NCBI RefSeq assembly: GCF_028912405.1
Contig: NZ_JAKELO010000002.1
Coordinates: 744,001 to 808,000, forward strand
DNA: 64,000 nt
Source of the DNA: Methanogenium marinum
GTDB lineage: Archaea > Halobacteriota > Methanomicrobia > Methanomicrobiales > Methanomicrobiaceae
Reading direction: 5' to 3'
The position numbers and the translations under genes are program-made. Shown here one piece after another: positions 1 to 7,419 of this stretch (the stretch's first letter is position 1; every line of letters starts with the position of its first letter). The notes below the pieces were generated by a model, which saw only the letters and a list, made by a program, of their open reading frames with translations, was not told the DNA's origin and ran no database searches.

Positions 1-457
1 AAAGAGTGCTGCAGGAATCGTTACGTATGCCAAAAGATATCTCCAAAAAAAAGGGTGGACCATAAAACAAAACGACAGAATTTTTTGCGTCATTGATATG
101 GACTGTGCAGCTGATTTGGACATCAAAAAGGCGTTGAAAGAAAAGCCGGGTAAAATGGATCTGATCATATCCAATCCTGACTTTGAATTTTGGTTCCTGT
201 TACATTATGATTACCACCAGGGAAGTCTGCAAAATAAAGAGCCGATTAAAAAATTAAGAGAGTATGAAAGAGGTTACGAAAAACCTAATGTTGAAAGAAT
301 ATATCCATCTCTGAAGAGCAGGGAGATGAATGCGATTTCACATGCAGAAAGGCTCAGACAGTTTCATGAAAATGAAGGGGTGGAGGATTTGTACGGTGTT
401 TCTGTTAACCCCTACACGAATGTGGATAAACTGGTATCATACATCAATGCAATCTAA
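1..457 (+). CDS. RloB-like protein, 3' part only
   Basis: The reading frame is open from base 2, so the gene begins left of the window and only about 151 C-terminal codons are present. The visible part has a VIDMD acidic strand end followed by SNPDFEFWFLLHY, which matches the RloB-family pattern of an Asp-rich strand and then a SNPxFExWLLLHF-like segment. RloB proteins are normally about 200 residues and usually sit beside RloA, an AAA ATPase. They are linked to abortive phage defence and to the Toprim/OLD nuclease world. The partner should lie upstream, outside the window. Family assignment is by motif only. The first ATG in frame, at 98, is internal and is not the start. Confidence 0.72.
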   Translation, partial: KSAAGIVTYAKRYLQKKGWTIKQNDRIFCVIDMDCAADLDIKKALKEKPGKMDLIISNPDFEFWFLLHYDYHQGSLQNKEPIKKLREYERGYEKPNVERIYPSLKSREMNAISHAERLRQFHENEGVEDLYGVSVNPYTNVDKLVSYINAI

Positions 458-958
458 ACGAATCAATTCAGTCTAACCCGAATTGATTCCAATACATCCA
501 TTCAGCCTAAGGTTTCCACTTCACTCAAATTCCTCAAATTACAGTGAAAAATAGAATTTGGCAGTTCCAGGTATTTGAAAAAATATTTCCCAAAATTCTC
601 CTCATTTTTGGGCTTAGATTTCAGATGACACTGGCATTCATAAAATTGAACGTGCATTTTACCCACAAATTTAACCGAACTTTCAATTATCCCCTTTTTT
701 TGGAAATTTTCGGGCCATAAACTACTCCATTGGCAGGATGCCAAACCAGGCTCTATGTCAGCGGGTTTTTTCAGCCGGTTATTGAATGCCGCAGGGCAAA
801 AAAACCGGATTCAGACGATTACAGCTGAGATGAACAATGATACATTTGATGATACATCTGGTAAGACAAAGAAGGATATATTACCAAAGGTGATATATTG
901 CACAACAAAACATTATTTTGGGTAATATTATTATAGTCTCGCACACTATTAGGGAATA
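458..958. other. intergenic region, no confident gene
   Basis: AT-rich spacer. The only reading frame of note is an 80-codon minus-strand ORF (502-744) with no recognisable domain or ribosome-binding site. From about 800 the sequence is the upstream half of a duplicated segment (see the repeat at 800-1082) and presumably carries the promoter of the 959-1438 gene. Oligo-T runs at 695-700 and oligo-A at 799-804 are unremarkable. Confidence 0.5.
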
Positions 959-1082
959 ATGAATTCGATTTCTGATTCCGAAAAACATGAAACGGAACCA
1001 TCAAAATACCGGGTGATACAGCATGGGGGATCATCTGACCCAACCACAAAAATCAGGGACCTTTCCTTTATCCTCGATCACT
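800..1082 (+). repeat. long direct repeat, copy A (promoter plus 5' coding part)
   Basis: About 280 bp that recurs at 2207-2480 in the same orientation. The copies diverge in the AT-rich upstream half and are nearly identical around the start codon. Both read from an AACCGGATTCA-like start through GAGATGAACAATG and a CTCGCACACT block to a shared ATG and about 40 codons. Copy A continues into a complete ORF. Copy B stops soon after the homology ends. Confidence 0.85.
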
Positions 1083-1438
1083 GGGATGTGTTTACCGAAA
1101 ACCTTGAAGACCCCATTCTGGATGAACAATTTTCAACGGCCATGGTTGGGAGTGCGTATACCCGGTCCAGCTCAGCGCTTACTCTTCGGCAACTGTTTGG
1201 CATGTGGCGCAAGGGTGAGGGAATCCATGCCCGTTTCTATGATGAAAACCGTGAAATAATAACTGAACCGCTCTATATGGTCGGCATGGGCGGCAGCGTA
1301 CTATCAGGTGCATTTGTTTTCTGGGGAATTGTGCCATCACAGGGACTGATTGTCATTTCCGACATATGTCCCGAATTAGGGAAATGCAGTGTGCGATCGA
1401 ATATTGTGCGCTATCTGAAAGCATCGAAGGAAGTATAA
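959..1438 (+). CDS. hypothetical protein, intact member of a duplicated pair
   Basis: This encodes a 159-residue soluble protein of unknown function. I see no signal peptide, membrane span or metal motif. The N-terminal third is polar (MNSISDSEKHETEPS), and the C-terminal half has alternating hydrophobic strands (residues 100-140) that suggest a small alpha/beta or beta-barrel fold. The start is the ATG at 959, which is also conserved in the truncated copy at 2357, including its upstream sequence, so the N-terminus is probably right. No clear Shine-Dalgarno sequence precedes it, so the transcript may be leaderless. It is followed almost at once by a small ORF starting GTG at 1441. No homologue is recognised. 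Confidence 0.6.
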   Translation: MNSISDSEKHETEPSKYRVIQHGGSSDPTTKIRDLSFILDHWDVFTENLEDPILDEQFSTAMVGSAYTRSSSALTLRQLFGMWRKGEGIHARFYDENREIITEPLYMVGMGGSVLSGAFVFWGIVPSQGLIVISDICPELGKCSVRSNIVRYLKASKEV

Positions 1439-1440
1439 CG

Positions 1441-1605
1441 GTGAACAAAAGGGGGGGCCCGGTTCCATTCTGGCCTTACCCGATATCCTTTGGCCATACG
1501 CCCTTTCGCCGGCCATCAGTGTCACCCGGAAGGTGTGATGTCTGCGGTGACCGGGCAGCGGTGAACCATTCGAAAGTACAGCTGGTGAGTGTCTGCGAAA
1601 CGTAG
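1441..1605 (+). CDS. possible small CxxC protein
   Basis: A 54-codon frame starts at GTG 1441, two bases after the stop of the preceding gene. Its second half reads RCDVCGDRAAVNHS and ends VSVCET, a pattern like half of a small zinc ribbon (CxxC, then a later VC at the very end). The second cysteine pair is incomplete, so this may be a truncated zinc-ribbon protein. The only ATG in frame (1366) lies deep in the upstream gene. There is no convincing ribosome-binding site. It could equally be chance. Confidence 0.28.
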   Translation: MNKRGGPVPFWPYPISFGHTPFRRPSVSPGRCDVCGDRAAVNHSKVQLVSVCET

Positions 1606-1732
1606 TATGCCCGAAATGACATCCAAACGCCCCGTTTTTTTTTAACTTAGAGAGAGAACAAATGAGAAATGCACGTTAAAATGAATATTGTCCCGGACAA
1701 AATGGTAGTACCCTTAAATATCCGACAGGGCA

Positions 1733-1972
1733 TCACATCTTTAATTGCTCATTTTCGGAACCTTTTGTGCAAAAACCGGTGTGTTTCAATCCTGCATTTT
1801 TGAATGCCGGGCAACTGCGACAGAGACACCCTTTTTCCTCATGGATGCATGTACTCTTTCCAATCGCAGCAGCACAGTATCCACCCTTCTCTCCGCAATT
1901 GACCCAGCTCGGACACGTCATGCAAATACACATGCCGAGCACCTCCTCCAATGTAGTAATATTTAGTGCCAT
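1733..1972 (-). CDS. cysteine-rich DUF2769-like protein
   Basis: A 79-residue protein with ten cysteines arranged as CICMTCPSWxxC...GYCA...GKSTCIxEEKGCLCRSCPAF...FC. This spacing matches the small DUF2769 family found widely in methanogens, whose biochemical role is unknown. The cysteines suggest metal or Fe-S binding. The start at 1972 is supported by a G-rich stretch about 5-10 bases upstream and a TATA-like element at 2021-2031. It stands alone between the two copies of the long direct repeat and may have been trapped by that duplication. Length is normal for the family. Confidence 0.8.
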   Translation of the reverse strand: MALNITTLEEVLGMCICMTCPSWVNCGEKGGYCAAAIGKSTCIHEEKGCLCRSCPAFKNAGLKHTGFCTKGSENEQLKM

Positions 1973-2020
1973 GTCTACCCCCCAATTCTATCATACCAGT
2001 ACGGGGCAGGATATATCTTT

Positions 2021-2031
2021 TGTATATTATA
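2021..2031 (-). promoter_or_regulatory. TATA box of the DUF2769 gene
   Basis: Read on the minus strand this is TTATAATATAC, about 50 bases upstream of the ATG at 1972. Initiation about 25 bases downstream would give a short leader that includes the G-rich ribosome-binding region. Confidence 0.45.
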
Positions 2032-2206
2032 AGGATTTCCACGGCCTGAAATTTTCAAACATTATTTTTGCCATTTTCCCATCACAGAGCGTATGGATAA
2101 TGATTACCAGGCAGGCCTTCAGGGTTAACCTGCGCAGGTATTTTTCACCCTTCAGGGAGAGTACATTCTTTTTAAAGCGACATTCCCCCATCCAGTCGTA
2201 AGGGTA

Positions 2207-2480
2207 AAAAGAACCGGATTCATGCGTTTCGGCTGAGATGAACAATGGTATATCTGATGAGACAAATAATGAATAAATTACAGTTCGTAATACATTGTGC
2301 AACAAAAAATTATGTTGAATAATATTTGTATGCTCTCGCACACTCTTGAGGGGGTAATGAATTCGATTTCTGATTCCGAAAAACATGAAACGGAACCATC
2401 CGGATACCGGGTGATACAGCATGGGAGGTCATCTGACCCAACCACAAAAATCAGGGAACTTTCCATTACCCTCGATCACG
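2207..2480 (+). repeat. long direct repeat, copy B
   Basis: Second copy of the 800-1082 segment. The region around the start codon (about 2330-2480) is almost identical to copy A, while the upstream 100 bp has drifted and carries short insertions and deletions. Homology ends at CTCGATCAC, just before the frame terminates. Confidence 0.85.
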
Positions 2481-2485
2481 ATTGA
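2357..2485 (+). pseudogene. truncated duplicate of the 959-1438 gene
   Basis: From the ATG at 2357 the frame matches the first 41 residues of the 159-residue protein encoded at 959-1438 with a handful of substitutions (for example SKY to SGY and LSFI to LSIT), then hits a stop at 2483. The other 118 residues are absent. Because the control region is also copied, it may still be transcribed. It is a remnant rather than a functional small gene. Confidence 0.8.
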
Positions 2486-2853
2486 AATACTCATGAAATA
2501 CTAAATTATATCAAATTAGTATTTAGCAGGTCGCACCCATGATGAATTTCTGAGAAGACTGAGATGACGTTTTTTTGCTCTTGCACCACTCCGGCACCCC
2601 CATATATTCTGCATGTAATTCCTCTATCATAAATTCCCGGTATTTAAATTCCACAATATTCACTCATTTAAGTCGCACAATAATCATTCTGAATGTGCTC
2701 CCGTTTATAATTAGATATATCCGAATTAAGTATGATATAGCTGCCAATTTGATTTTTATTTACTATTTACTGCCTTAATATAGATTTACTTTATATTCAG
2801 GTCACATGCTAACATCTATTTATAGTATTTTTTCCAATTTTCTATTGACTCTC
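2486..2853. other. AT-rich spacer with inverted repeat
   Basis: No coding frame is convincing here. It contains the inverted repeat at 2496-2524 and a TATA-rich stretch before the winged-helix gene (for example TTTAAATT near 2643 and TAATATAG near 2777) that probably includes that gene's promoter. Confidence 0.5.
2496..2524. repeat. 9-bp inverted repeat at the end of the duplication
   Basis: AAATACTAA (2496-2504) and TTAGTATTT (2516-2524) are perfect complements separated by 11 bases. It lies 16 bp beyond the end of repeat copy B. It could be a terminator hairpin, a regulator site, or a trace of the event that made the duplication. Confidence 0.6.
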
Positions 2854-3138
2854 ATGTCAGACGAACTTTCTGAAGAAATGCTGTTCATCCTGAATATATT
2901 TTATAAAAACAGAAATTTAAGCTCAGATAAGGGATATCATTCTCAAAAACTCAAAAATTTATATGGGAAAAAGTTTCCAGGGCGTGAATATCTCACACTA
3001 AAAGATGCAATTAAGAAATTGCACAATGAGGGGTATATTACTACAATCAAAAAGAAGGAAGTAAAATATTATATATCAAATATTCCAATGGCTGTATTGG
3101 CATTGCAGGAACATGGATTCATAAAAGGATTTCATTAG
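2854..3138 (+). CDS. small winged-helix DNA-binding protein
   Basis: A 94-residue basic protein. Residues 1-20 form a helix (SDELSEEMLFILNIF). Residues 40-65 (REYLTLKDAIKKLHNEGYI) look like the recognition helix of a winged helix, followed by a wing of two short strands (TTIKKKEVKYYIS) and a final helix. This layout is common in small archaeal transcription factors. The start at ATG 2854 is chosen over the upstream ATG 2806 because the preceding 16 residues are a hydrophobic extension outside the domain. It lies 134 bp upstream of a second winged-helix gene on the same strand. Its targets are unknown. Confidence 0.55.
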   Translation: MSDELSEEMLFILNIFYKNRNLSSDKGYHSQKLKNLYGKKFPGREYLTLKDAIKKLHNEGYITTIKKKEVKYYISNIPMAVLALQEHGFIKGFH

Positions 3139-3272
3139 CTAGTGATGCAATGCAAAATATTTTTATCACATGTGACAATACTATTATTCACTTCATACCG
3201 GTTTTCCAACGTATGGACCGGTTATGTAGATATCAAATTAACTAATTTATTGAACCTTTGGAGATGTGAAAA

Positions 3273-3800
3273 GTGGCCAGACCTTTTGAAGGGGTATTTG
3301 GTAATACCTGTGAAATGCGACTCCTTGAATTCCTGCTGCCTCTTGAGGGGATTGAATTTAATGTTACTGAATTGTCCGAAGAGGCAGGAGTCAGTCGTGT
3401 TACGACAGGCAAGGTTGTCAGGAAGTTTGTAGAATGGGGCATCCTGAATGCCAGCAACACCAGGATATCACAATACTCAATAAATCCAGATTCCCCAATA
3501 GTTCAGTCAATTGACAGTATGAACAATTCATTGATTGAACGTATGCTTGGTGAAGAAAAAATCCAGGAAATACGTACCTATGTCCATCAGCACACTGCAC
3601 GAAATGTCCCGGTAACCCCCGAATCATCGACAGAAGATGTATGGGCACGTTTTTCAAACGGGCAGGATCAGGGCCTTTCCAATCCTGAATTTTCTCAGGG
3701 ATATTGTTGTGAAAACAATGGGGCTGACTCATGGCTTTCTGTCCCACCTTGTGCAACGGCAAGTGAGTCTGAAACAAATTTCAATCGAATATACCAATAG
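3273..3800 (+). CDS. winged-helix transcriptional regulator
   Basis: A 175-residue protein starting at GTG 3273, preceded by GGAG at a fitting distance. Residues 1-70 are a clear winged helix: a helix around RLLEFLLPLEG, then VTELSEEAGVSRVTTGKVVRKFVEWGIL as helix-turn-helix and a wing ending ISQYSIN. A short helix (residues 75-100) could dimerise. Residues 105-175 are polar and low in order, with an unusual composition for this group, so the C-terminus may have been changed by a frameshift. The next gene starts within 16 bases of the stop, so the two are probably co-transcribed. Confidence 0.65.
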   Translation: MARPFEGVFGNTCEMRLLEFLLPLEGIEFNVTELSEEAGVSRVTTGKVVRKFVEWGILNASNTRISQYSINPDSPIVQSIDSMNNSLIERMLGEEKIQEIRTYVHQHTARNVPVTPESSTEDVWARFSNGQDQGLSNPEFSQGYCCENNGADSWLSVPPCATASESETNFNRIYQ

Positions 3801-3815
3801 AGGATGTATAACTGC

Positions 3816-4232
3816 ATGTCAAAAGATGATTTCTTCAGAAAAGAGCTGGTCACAGAATTGCGGCGCATAGAGGTGGCCATGAGAAAAGAAGAGAGTGTTG
3901 AGAAGAAGATATACTATTTTTCTGCTGCATATGGGATTACCAGTCGGACATTTAGGTACTCATTCACTGAGGATTATCTCATGGCAGATTGCATCTTAAA
4001 TACTGCATACAACGGGATCATGGATCGTTTCAAACGCGTCCGTTCAGGAGATTCTACAGTAAAACTTGAGCCAGTTCATTTCGAACGGATTCAGGACGGT
4101 CTGCGAATGCTTGCAGATGCATTTGAATCTGAAACGTCCATCCTCGTGCCGCTGGAACAAATCCTGACAACAATGTACTCACTCACAGGCCCGGGCAACT
4201 ATTTACGGGAAAAGGGCCTCCTGAATTTTTAG
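3816..4232 (+). CDS. helical protein of unknown function, partner of the upstream regulator
   Basis: A 138-residue, mostly helical protein. The segment DYLMADCILNTAYNGIMDRF resembles the second helix of small HEPN-like or DUF5618-like proteins, which carry a similar MAxxxAYxGVL pattern. I do not see the RxxxxH motif of active HEPN ribonucleases. The start at ATG 3816 is preferred to ATG 3804 because the AGAGG at 3799-3803 would abut the latter. It follows the winged-helix gene by 15 bases. A regulator plus helical effector pair fits a toxin-antitoxin or stress module, but this is inference from layout. Confidence 0.5.
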   Translation: MSKDDFFRKELVTELRRIEVAMRKEESVEKKIYYFSAAYGITSRTFRYSFTEDYLMADCILNTAYNGIMDRFKRVRSGDSTVKLEPVHFERIQDGLRMLADAFESETSILVPLEQILTTMYSLTGPGNYLREKGLLNF

Positions 4233-5074
4233 AGAGATAATATACGATAGGACTGAATTACACTTTTTTTGTGGTTTTCGAACTGAGATGAGAGTAAAAT
4301 GCGCGATTTTTGCGTTTGGCAGTTCAAAGGGGGCTGTTTCCATGCCTAAATTGGCATGGCTCTATTGATGCGTCCTTGCCGAATAAAGGAACGGACGGCT
4401 TTGACACCCTCCGCCCGTCTGTGTGGATGCATGTTTCCGGGCTGCAGGCTTGTTTGATATGTGATTTATGCAATCGTCATCCCGAATCCACCACATTTCA
4501 TTCTATAAACAGAATCAAGATCCAAATATGAATGAATACAGATAAAAGTCCAATATTTGAGAAGTAAATCCAGAATAACACCCATTTCTTTAAAAAAGGA
4601 TATTAAACAATTACACTACACACTTTGTTATCCATGAAAACTTACTTTATTCACTCATTCAGGAATTTTATATGACACTTCCCTGCGGTTACATAAGTCA
4701 AATATAGGAGTTTCTGGAGGTATCATACTCTGAATGGTTGGAACAATTGCAAAATCATCATAAACAGTGCATGAACGAACCTACGAGTCAATCACAGATA
4801 ACTGCGTGGAAAAACTTCAAGACACAAATTATATCGCCTGATATTCCTACCATATATTACCGGAGTCAGTAATAAGTCACCAAATCATCAAATCATCAAA
4901 TGATGCATCATAAATCATGATCATCAATTGATCAAATCACCAAATCATCAAATCATCAAATGATGCATCATAAATCATGATCATCAATTGATCAAATCAC
5001 CAAATCAAATCTCCATCCGTAATGCTACCATAATTCAATTCTTCAGCAGATACGACTCCCAATGAGGATGACGT
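4233..5074. other. 842-bp region without a convincing gene
   Basis: Short frames here (for example 4310-4531 plus) lack domains, codon regularity and ribosome-binding sites. The left half is plain AT-rich spacer. The right part holds the 60-bp tandem repeat at 4877-5007. The last 30 bases before the surface-protein gene contain a purine-rich GAGGATGA that may serve as its ribosome-binding site. Confidence 0.6.
4877..5007. repeat. 60-bp perfect tandem repeat, 2.2 copies
   Basis: Two identical 60-bp units (4877-4936 and 4937-4996) followed by 11 bases of a third. Each unit is built from ATCA/TCAAAT words and contains several small palindromes (ATGATGCATCAT, TCATGATCA, TCAATTGA). The units are directly adjacent with no spacer, so this is not a CRISPR. 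Possible roles are an iteron-like protein-binding array or control of the surface-protein gene 68 bp downstream. Confidence 0.95.
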
Positions 5075-5686
5075 ATGAAAAAAATAAGTATTCTTTTATC
5101 GATTCTTTTGGTTGCATTATTTGTGTATCCGTGTGCCGCAGCTGAGGAACAAAGCATTCCCTATGAACCATCGGATGAAATCAACTCAATTGCCACTCCT
5201 CCCCCCTCAGAAACACAACCACTGGTTGGCGCCGTCCTGAGCAAATCGGTTAATCCCCAAACCATCAACCAGAATCAAATAGTCACCATCACGGTGATCA
5301 TCAGAAACAGCGGTCAGACCGCACTCTCAGACATTGAAATCGTCGATACCGTCCCAGCAAACTTTGAATTGAGAAGGGGAGAGACACAGGCCGCGTATTC
5401 AGCACTCGAACCCGGAGAGACCATAGGGATTCAGTACACCGCCCAGTCAACAAATGCCGGAATATTCACCCTGGACGCGGCCACCGCCCGGTTCGCGGAC
5501 CAGAACGGCACCTATCAGACAATCAGTTCAACGAATCCATGGGTCGAGGTGGTGGCACCAGTAACCGATGAACCAACTGATGAGCCAACCGATGAGCCTA
5601 TTGCAACAGAATCACCGGGTTTTGAAGGAATTGCCGCAATTATCGGGATCATAACCATGATGGCCATCCTGATGAAGAGACCATAA
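5075..5686 (+). CDS. secreted DUF11-like protein with PGF-CTERM sorting signal
   Basis: A 203-residue surface protein. Residues 1-22 are a classical signal peptide. Residues 50-150 form a DUF11/CARDB-like beta-sandwich (AVLSKSVNPQTI..., then ITVIIRNSGQ and VDTVPANFEL). A repeated DEPT linker (residues 165-175) leads to SPGFEGIAAIIG..., a hydrophobic helix, and a basic end KRP. That tripartite tail (PGF motif, membrane helix, basic end) is the PGF-CTERM signal processed by archaeosortase A, after which the protein is lipid-anchored. Proteins of this kind are cell-surface or S-layer associated. No neighbour suggests a specific partner. Confidence 0.8.
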   Translation: MKKISILLSILLVALFVYPCAAAEEQSIPYEPSDEINSIATPPPSETQPLVGAVLSKSVNPQTINQNQIVTITVIIRNSGQTALSDIEIVDTVPANFELRRGETQAAYSALEPGETIGIQYTAQSTNAGIFTLDAATARFADQNGTYQTISSTNPWVEVVAPVTDEPTDEPTDEPIATESPGFEGIAAIIGIITMMAILMKRP

Positions 5687-5777
5687 TTATTTTAAATTTT
5701 TATTTCATTACCCTCTCTTTTGCCCTCAAAGGCCTGTATAGAGATCTATTCTCATTGTTTCCCGGATAGAGATAGTA

Positions 5778-5972
5778 TCACATACTTACCCGATCCCTCA
5801 CATGGTTCAAGACACACAGTTCAGCTGCCTCTTCTGTTCGTTCCATGAGTGTTGGCACATCTCCTGCCTGGGTGTGGCATCCGGGAATCTGAGGAATTTC
5901 AGCCACATATATGCCATCTTCATCCTGTTCAATGATGACCGTAAATCTGCGGGCTGTCTTCATAATCTGCAT
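5778..5972 (-). CDS. HicB-family antitoxin, C-terminus altered
   Basis: A 64-residue product. Residues 8-50 match the HicB core: FTVIIEQDEDGIYVAEIPQIPGCH and then the TEEAAEL helix. HicB antitoxins normally continue past this helix for 10-60 residues and neutralise HicA mRNA interferases. Here the frame runs after ELCV into an unrelated 10-residue end and stops. No hicA follows downstream, so the copy is orphaned and probably decaying. The likely start is ATG at 5963 (MKTARRF) or 5972. The TEEAAELCV part is repeated exactly at 7488-7540. Confidence 0.7.
   Translation of the reverse strand: MQIMKTARRFTVIIEQDEDGIYVAEIPQIPGCHTQAGDVPTLMERTEEAAELCVLNHVRDRVSM
5812..5864 (-). repeat. 53-bp exact repeat inside hicB, copy 1
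   Basis: Identical to 7488-7540 over all 53 bases, same orientation. It encodes the helix region ending TEEAAELCV of the HicB fold. Confidence 0.9.
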
Positions 5973-6161
5973 ATGTACCTGCGGAGATGATACGTATTCG
6001 GAAGGTGGCGGGCAGTGCTGTGTTTTGGGTGGATGTATTGGTCTTTCGTGCGCATTATTACGTATTCGTGCTTTTATTCGTGAAATGCAAGGTGATGAAT
6101 GGATATCCTCCCGGCGGGGATCCTCGGAAGTCCCGTGCAGTGACCGGTGACCAGTCCCTGT

Positions 6162-6803
6162 TTACCCAACCCTTCCCATCCCCCCCACATGGTTCAGGTT
6201 ATACTTCGCGTCCGTATACGCCGGGTCAATCTCCACAGCAAGGGTGAAGCATTCCTTTGCCTCACTCGTGCGTCCGGCCGCAGCCATCGCCTCGCCTTTT
6301 GCGTTCCAGGCCATTGCGTCATTCGGGTTTTTCGCGATGGCCGTGTCATACCACTTGTGGCCCTTCGGGACTTCGGCCCCGCTGCTCATCATCCGGGATA
6401 CCACAGAGATGTCGTCCTTTCCGTCCTTCCTGTCTGTTCTATCCGTTCTGTCTGCCCTGTCCGTCCCGTCATCACTCAGGGATATCACCAGATGGTCGAG
6501 CACCCGGTTGTTCTCGTGGACAGACTCGCCCGATCGTCGCTGGCTCTCCTCACGCCTGGACAGGGATGTGATGATCCCTTCGAGCTCCTGTCTCACCCGT
6601 GGCGAGCGGATTTTCGACGCTGCAATACGCACAGAGATGGCGTCATCGCCTGCGGGGACGACCGTGACCCATTGTGTCTCAGACCGGATTTCGGCCAGAA
6701 CCGCTGTGAAATCCGGGCAGAAGGCATCCGACTCCACACGAAGTGTCGCATATTCATCCGCACCGCCCTCTTCGAAATATTCACTGACTGTTATCGTCAC
6801 CAT
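6162..6803 (-). CDS. TPR-repeat protein
   Basis: A 213-residue soluble protein. Residues 1-110 are an unassigned alpha/beta domain. Residues 115-135 are a charged, repetitive linker made of DR/TDR units, encoded by a TCTGTC/TCCGTC-type microsatellite at about 6425-6475. Residues 145-205 hold tetratricopeptide repeats (WYDTAIAKNPNDAMAWNAKG, then AKECFTLAVEIDPAYTDAKY), so the C-terminal half is a protein-interaction module. It lies between the two hicB remnants and is transcribed in the same direction. The long plus-strand frames over this gene are antisense shadows. Confidence 0.72.
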   Translation of the reverse strand: MVTITVSEYFEEGGADEYATLRVESDAFCPDFTAVLAEIRSETQWVTVVPAGDDAISVRIAASKIRSPRVRQELEGIITSLSRREESQRRSGESVHENNRVLDHLVISLSDDGTDRADRTDRTDRKDGKDDISVVSRMMSSGAEVPKGHKWYDTAIAKNPNDAMAWNAKGEAMAAAGRTSEAKECFTLAVEIDPAYTDAKYNLNHVGGMGRVG

Positions 6804-7158
6804 GCACTATCACTCCGGATAGCTATTTTCTCAACGATGGTGCAGATAAACTGAGTGGTATGGTCAAAAATGTATCCCCCTCACCATCTCTCTCATCATC
6901 TCTCTCCTCTCTCCAAAAATGTGCATAACTGGTGGATTGAAACGTTTCGAACGGCGTCCGTCGAATGGCTGAAACGTGGGGGTGAGCTGCTTTGCAGGAA
7001 GAAGAGCATGTATCCGTGTGAATGGATGTCGAAGGGAATGGAGGGAAATAAACACAGGAAGGGGCACTGATCCTTTGGTTCTCTACGATCCTTCCCGTAT
7101 GGCTGGTTTGTGTGTATCCCTCGTGTTTCAGCAGGGGTCCCCGGGGCTGTATATGTTA
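6804..7158. other. spacer without a recognised gene
   Basis: Contains a TCTC-rich tract (6882-6915) and several short overlapping frames with no domain. The promoter of the minus-strand TPR gene is presumably in the left part, but I see no clear TATA box. Confidence 0.5.
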
Positions 7159-7383
7159 TCATACTGCCTCAAAAAATGCTTCTTGTGAGACCTCACAATC
7201 CCGGATGATTTTTGCACCGGGACCTTTTGAGATGTCCTCTCCTTTGTGGAATGGAACAATGGTGGTCCGCCCGTCCGGGTGACGGTAAAAAATATGACTC
7301 CCTTTCTGTCGTGATTGGACAGAACCGGGTTTTTCAAGTGTTTTACAGATATTTACGGGTGGTTGTGGGGAATACGCTGCATA
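7159..7383 (-). pseudogene. hicA toxin remnant without start codon
   Basis: This minus-strand frame of 74 codons contains a near-complete HicA core: ICKTLEKPGSVQSRQKGSHI, then FYRHPDGRTTIVPFHKGEDI and KIIRDCEVSQEAF. The catalytic histidine in GSH and the second His in PFH are both present. HicA proteins are double-stranded-RNA-binding-fold ribonucleases. The frame is closed by a stop at 7384-7386 and has no ATG, GTG or TTG before the core, so the N-terminal residues have been lost or shifted. It directly follows a hicB fragment, which gives hicB-hicA order. It does not appear as an ATG-initiated ORF. Confidence 0.8.
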
Positions 7384-7419
7384 TCACCCATTGCATATCA
7401 CCCACCACATGGCACCCAC

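Noticed and set aside
502-744. 80-codon minus-strand ORF
   Set aside because: Composition is somewhat protein-like, but it has no domain, no ribosome-binding site and no partner. Not enough to call.
2027-2191. 54-codon minus-strand frame (MGECRFKKNV...)
   Set aside because: Basic and partly protein-like, but no ribosome-binding site and it lies over the promoter of the DUF2769 gene.
4310-4531. 73-codon plus-strand ORF
   Set aside because: No domain, irregular composition and no ribosome-binding site.
4877-5007. CRISPR array
   Set aside because: The repeats are contiguous, without spacers, and only two full units exist.
6147-6854. 235-codon plus-strand ORF
   Set aside because: It is the antisense shadow of the TPR gene, which has recognisable repeats on the other strand.
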